DNA from: Daucus carota subsp. sativus
Taxonomy: Eukaryota > Streptophyta > Magnoliopsida > Apiales > Apiaceae
Length of the DNA stretch: 64,000 nucleotides
Assembly: GCF_001625215.2 (NCBI RefSeq)
Contig: NC_030383.2
Coordinates: 6,584,779-6,648,778, forward strand
Reading direction: 5' to 3'
In this document: piece after piece, positions 60,095-64,000 of the stretch
Position numbering within the stretch: the first letter of the stretch is position 1
How the letters are laid out: each line of letters begins with the position of its first letter
Program-made: the position numbers and the translations under genes
Notes under the pieces: generated by a model
What the model saw: only the letters and a program-made list of their open reading frames with translations
The model's database searches: none
Told to the model about the DNA's origin: nothing

Positions 60095-60399
60095 AATGTT
60101 TTATGAACCTGGTATGCCACATGCATTGTTTGCCAGAAAGGACGTGAATAGAGCTCTTGCGAAGATGATATTTATCAAGGATGAAGATCTGACTCGGGCA
60201 TTACTGGTCCTGGTGTAATTGAGCTCAGTCTTGCAAGAATGAGAAAATAATTTCAAGAGCAAATATGTGACCAGAGGAGTGAAAACCCATTGGAACTGCC
60301 AAAGCTACTGGAGTTATGAGAGGTGATGCAAAAGATGCTCCATCAGAGTCTGTGGCCACAAAAACAAACAAAATCACAACCGTAGGTGACTAGGTGAAG
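60095..60399 (+). pseudogene. Decayed copy of MSBP exon 2
   Basis: Starts where MSBP exon 2 does and follows it to the C-terminus: MFYEPGMPHALFARKDVNRA against MFYGPGGPYALFAGKDASRA, then AGAGCTCTTGCGAAGATG, and later GATGCTCCATCAGAGTCTGT, GTGGCCACA and GTAGGTGA. Frameshifts and an early stop after LLVLV disable it. No exon 1 copy is present. The parent gene lies 4.7 kb to the left, and the mosaic locus sits between them. Confidence 0.9.
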
Positions 60400-60914
60400 C
60401 TATACCGATACATATGGAACAAGAAGAATGTCCAAGTCAAGGCCATGTTTCACACTATAAAGAGGTTGCAGCGTTTAGTGGAAATGAATGAAATGAGTAG
60501 GAAAAATAATTGGATGAAAAACGTTAACAATAATAAAGGTGGATGAAAAAATGTCTGGATGAGTGGATGGGGGTATTTTTAAAAAATACGAGTAGGAAAA
60601 TAAATATTTTTAAAAAAATTAAGAAAAATATTTTCTAGATTTTCTTTTTTTACTTTTATAACATTTATTTGATTTCACAAAAAATTTAAGCAAAAAACTT
60701 GTTAGAAAATTAAAAGAAACTTAAATTGTGGTATCTTGTAATCAGCGAAATGAAGCTACTAATTTATAATGCACAATGTTTTTATACATCTCAATATATG
60801 TTATTCTGTTACCACTTCACATATCAAAATAATTGACCTTCTTTTAATACAATTACCTTAAATACAATCTCGAAAACCTGTTTAATAGTTTTTCCTATCT
60901 TTTAATTTGTTTAA
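60400..60914. other. Short intergenic gap before the MuDR element
   Basis: AT-rich with repeated GGATGAAAAA and GGATGAGTGGATGG words near 60510-60575. No gene. Confidence 0.4.
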
Positions 60915-61013
60915 GGGAAAATCAATTTTTTTACCACTAAACTCTTGGGTCTATTAGAAAATAACCACTAAACCCTTGAATATTTAATAATAACCATGGA
61001 CGTTAATAGTGTA
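60915..61013 (+). repeat. Probable left terminal region of the MuDR element
   Basis: GGGAAAATCAATTTTTTTAC followed by repeated ACCACTAAACTCTTG / ACCACTAAACCCTTG words is typical of Mutator-like termini. It lies about 460 bp upstream of the transposase ATG. The matching right end and the 9 bp duplication fall beyond the window, so this is provisional. Confidence 0.45.
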
Positions 61014-61371
61014 TTAGATTGTAATCATTCTGTTTATATTTTTTAACAGACGTTAGTTTTCAAGCTGAGGTGTCATGTGAACTACATCTGTATGTGACCT
61101 GGCATCTTACATGTCAATTAAATTTTATTGTCAAAATATGTCTAATTAAAATTGAAAACTAAACTATATCAAAGGACATATAACCCACTGACCCAGGGTT
61201 TTTGGATAAAACAGAGCGGGTTGTAGACTTATACATCCTCGACGTCTTTCCACGGCAATCAACACTATCAGAAGGTATGCAAGCTATTCAAGTTCATTCT
61301 TTTACATATATATTGTTCTTATCAGTCGATTAAAGGGTTATATAATATATTTATAATCTTAGGCAGATTGT

Positions 61372-64000
61372 ATGGATTCTACGATAAAAATTGAGTTTAG
61401 TCATGGCGGAGAGTTCAAAACAAAGGATGGAATCTACTACTATCATGGAGGTAAGACAGAAACAGTGTATAATGTTGCGATCAGTGGTTTGTCTATTGAA
61501 AGAATTCGAAACTATCTTATACAAGATGTGGGTTACAGTAAAAATATAAAAGTATATTTTAGGAAACCTGGGATGACTACAATAGATTGGTACAAGATTT
61601 TGTGGAATGATGATGGTCTTAAGGAAATGAGTGAATATGCAAGAGAGTTTGGCTATATTGAAATTTTTGCTGATCATAGTTCCGAAAAACAGAGTAGTGC
61701 TGAAGTTGTGAGAGATATTGGAGTCGGAAATGATGGTGGTGAATCTGATGATGATTATGAGGACGAAAGTGACGGGGAAAGCGATGAAATACTATCTGAT
61801 GTGCCACTGTCGGAAGATGATGAAGATACAGAATTATATGATGGTAGGTTGTTATCAAAGATGATTATGGAAGGGCAAATTAATCCATTACGGAACAACA
61901 ACCTGATTGATATGAACATAGAAGGTGAAAGGTATGAGCCTGAAAATGAAGTCCAATATGAGGAAGATGTGGTCCAAACCAAGAAAAAGGTTGCTAGTGA
62001 TAATCATGTTGGTGATAAACCGACATTTGGAGATCAAATGCAAAATGTAGGAGGAACTCTGTACGAGGAAAATAATAAATTAGGTTGTGAAAAGATTGCT
62101 AATGTGTGCGAAAATAGTGATGATGAGGACTCTTTTGGCAATCCAGAGCTTCCATCGACGGATTCTAGTGAAAGTGATGATTTGGCCAGCATCAAAGATA
62201 AATCAGAGAAAAAATATCCAACATTTAGTCCATGTACATCCATGGAACTTATAGAGTTTCAGCCAGGCATGATTTTTACTTCGAGGGAACAATTGAGGGA
62301 AGCTATAAGAGACTACGGAGTTGCTCAACAGAGGAAAGTTTGGATTAAAAGAAATGATAATCTCAGGGTGCAAGCAAAATGTAGAGAAGGTTGCAATTGG
62401 AATCTTTGGGCTAGTAGAGTAACAGGTGATGTTTCATATCAAATTAAGACTTATGAGAAAAAGCACAGTTGCATAATTGTGAGCAAACAAAGGATGGTCA
62501 AGGCTAATTGGCTGGCAAAACAATTTGGTAGCACTATTAGGAGTAATCCTAGATGGAAACTGAAAGACTTTCGAGAGGCAATACAAGCAAAATATAAGAT
62601 CATTTGTACTTCAAACCAGTGTTGGTGGGCCAAAAAAATTGCCATGGCAGAACTTGAATCTGTTTTAGAGGAACATTATAGTAAATTGTGGGACTATGGA
62701 GCAGAAATATTGAAGACTAATCCAGGAAGTTCAGTTTATATTAAAGGAGAGACTAGTGACACATGTGAACAGCTAGTTTTCCGAAGGATGTACATTTGTT
62801 TTGATGCTCTAAAGAAAGGTTTTGCGGCTGGATGTAGAAAGGTAATAGGATTAGATGGATGTTTCTTGAAGGGTTATGTTAAAGGAGAGCTACTATCTGC
62901 AATTGGAAGGGACGGAAATAATCAGATGTTCCCTATAGCGTGGGCAGTGGTAGAAGTGGAGTGCACAGATTCATGGCAGTGGTTTATCAGGCTACTAAAA
63001 GATGACCTCAATCTTGATGATGGATACAGTTACACTTTGATAACGGATCAACAAAAGGTAATTATCTATTAACTTTTGAAATTACTACACATTTTATCAT
63101 AATCAGCGTTTAAATATACTTTAACTTACACATTTCTTATTATTGTAGGGATTAAAAAATGCTATTGATGAACTTCTACCAAAGGCTGAACATAGGTGTT
63201 GTGCACGGCATATTTACGCAAATTGGAAAAAAAATCATCCTGGTCATGCTTTAAAGTGTGCATTTTGGAAAGCTACATGGGCATCAACTATTGCGGACTT
63301 CAACGCAGCTATGGATGAGATCAGGTCTATCTCTCCCTTTGCTTATAGTGACTTGCTCAAAACAAATCCTAAATACTGGAGTAGAGCATACTTTGCAACA
63401 TTAACACAATGTGAGGTAGTGGATAATAATTTGTCAGAATGTTTTAACTCATGGATTTTAGAAGCAAGGTATAAGCCAATTATAAGCATGCTTGATCACA
63501 TTAGATTGCAATGCATGGAAAGGATTCACACAAAAAGAGATTATATGGCCAATATTAACAGTGATCTCTGTCCTAGAATAATTAAAAGACTAAATTTTAG
63601 TATTGAAAAGTCGAAAATGTGCACTTCAATTTGGGATGGAAAGGATAAGTGTGAAGTGAAGGATAGGGAAGGAAATCAGTTTGAGGTGGACATGAGAAAA
63701 AGAATTTGTAGTTGTAGAAAATGGGATCTCACTGGAATTCCGTGTTCTCATGGATGTCAAGCTATTTTATCTATAAATGACGAGCCTGAACGATATGTTG
63801 CTGATTTTTTTAAGAGGACAACTTACATGAAATCTTATTTAAATTTGATGTCTCCGATGAGAGGAAGTAAGGACTGGCCTGTGTCAAATCAAACTAAATT
63901 GCTACCTCCTAAGGCCAGAAGAATGCCAGGAAGACCGAAAAAACATAGGAGGAGAGAGGCGGATGAGGAAGGTTCTGGTACGAAACTGTCTAAAAAGGGT
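61372..64000 (+). CDS. MuDR (Mutator-like) transposase, truncated by window end
   Basis: Exon 1 is 61372-63057 and exon 2 runs from 63149 to the window edge in the same frame, giving at least 846 residues. The N-terminal approximately 105 residues form the plant MuDR N-terminal domain; an acidic linker follows. The DNA-binding domain (about 295-390) includes MIFTSREQLREAIRDYGVAQ and CREGCNWNLWAS. The catalytic core has D495 (VIGLDGCFLKG), D559 (LITDQQK) and E659 (NNLSECFNSW), the expected DDE order. A SWIM zinc finger follows (CSCRKWDLTGIPCSHG, about 749-764), then a basic tail with an AT-hook-like PGRPKKHRRR. No stop or frameshift interrupts it, so the enzyme could be active. Alternative: a domesticated MUSTANG/FAR1-like gene, less likely given the TIR-like DNA upstream. 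Confidence 0.92.

Noticed and set aside
61619-61982. Minus-strand frames opposite the MuDR acidic linker
   Set aside because: Antisense shadows of GAT/GAA-rich coding sequence (histidine- or serine-rich translations).
1-64000. CRISPR arrays, operons or bacterial-type systems
   Set aside because: Intron structure, gene families and transposon types are plant nuclear; no spaced identical repeats of CRISPR form were seen.

Overview
The window is AT-rich nuclear DNA of a flowering plant, almost certainly a eudicot. The genes are intron-rich, and the recognisable proteins belong to plant families: TIP1-type S-acyltransferase, TPR-PB1 'Phox' protein, OS-9 lectin, plant MICU, CCB2, MSBP and a P-class PPR protein. 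Intergenic DNA is packed with Stowaway, Tourist, hAT-like and Mutator-like non-autonomous elements. I cannot name the species from sequence alone.

Layout. 0.4-0.9 kb: last exon of a TIP1-type palmitoyltransferase (+). 3.7-5.8 kb: TPR/PB1 Phox protein (-). 7.9-12.2 kb: eight-exon OS-9 ER lectin (+). 13.2-15.8 kb: seven-exon mitochondrial calcium uptake protein MICU (-). 18.0-18.6 kb: SAM-domain protein (+), behind a tandemly duplicated upstream segment. 18.6-25.5 kb: intergenic with decayed gene fragments and nested MITEs. 25.5-26.1 kb: small serine-rich protein (-). 26.1-36.7 kb: almost entirely non-autonomous transposons. 36.7-39.7 kb: nine-exon multi-pass membrane protein (-). 40.3-41.6 kb: two spliced exons of an unrecognised gene (-). 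43.5-44.9 kb: PPR protein (-). 45.9-49.3 kb: seven-exon CCB2, for cytochrome b6 haem attachment (+). 51.1-53.4 kb: a 2.3 kb inverted-repeat element carrying a nested 848 bp Mutator-like element with a perfect 9 bp target duplication. 53.9-55.4 kb: MSBP/MAPR membrane steroid-binding protein (+). 57.1-59.7 kb: a mosaic of exon-like fragments from unrelated genes (-). 60.1-60.4 kb: decayed copy of MSBP exon 2. 61.4 kb to the window end: an autonomous-type MuDR transposase.

The genes do not form a functional pathway, as expected for a eukaryote. Products go to the secretory pathway and membranes (TIP1, OS-9, MSBP, membrane protein), mitochondria (MICU, perhaps PPR) and plastid (CCB2). The gene order is informative. 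From memory, TIP1 and Phox3 are neighbours in Arabidopsis, MICU and Phox4 are neighbours, and a relative of the nine-exon membrane protein lies close to Phox1. The first 40 kb therefore looks like an unfractionated version of a block that Arabidopsis keeps in duplicated pieces.

I found no wholly new system. The most unusual things are the exon mosaic at 57-60 kb, the nested Mutator-like element with its GTTGCAA-rich hairpin interior and a relative at 29.4-30.1 kb, a MITE with its own empty site preserved in a tandem duplicate, and an exon fragment duplicated together with its splice donor inside OS-9. All exon boundaries were derived by hand from splice signals, reading frame and recalled family sequences; no alignment was run.
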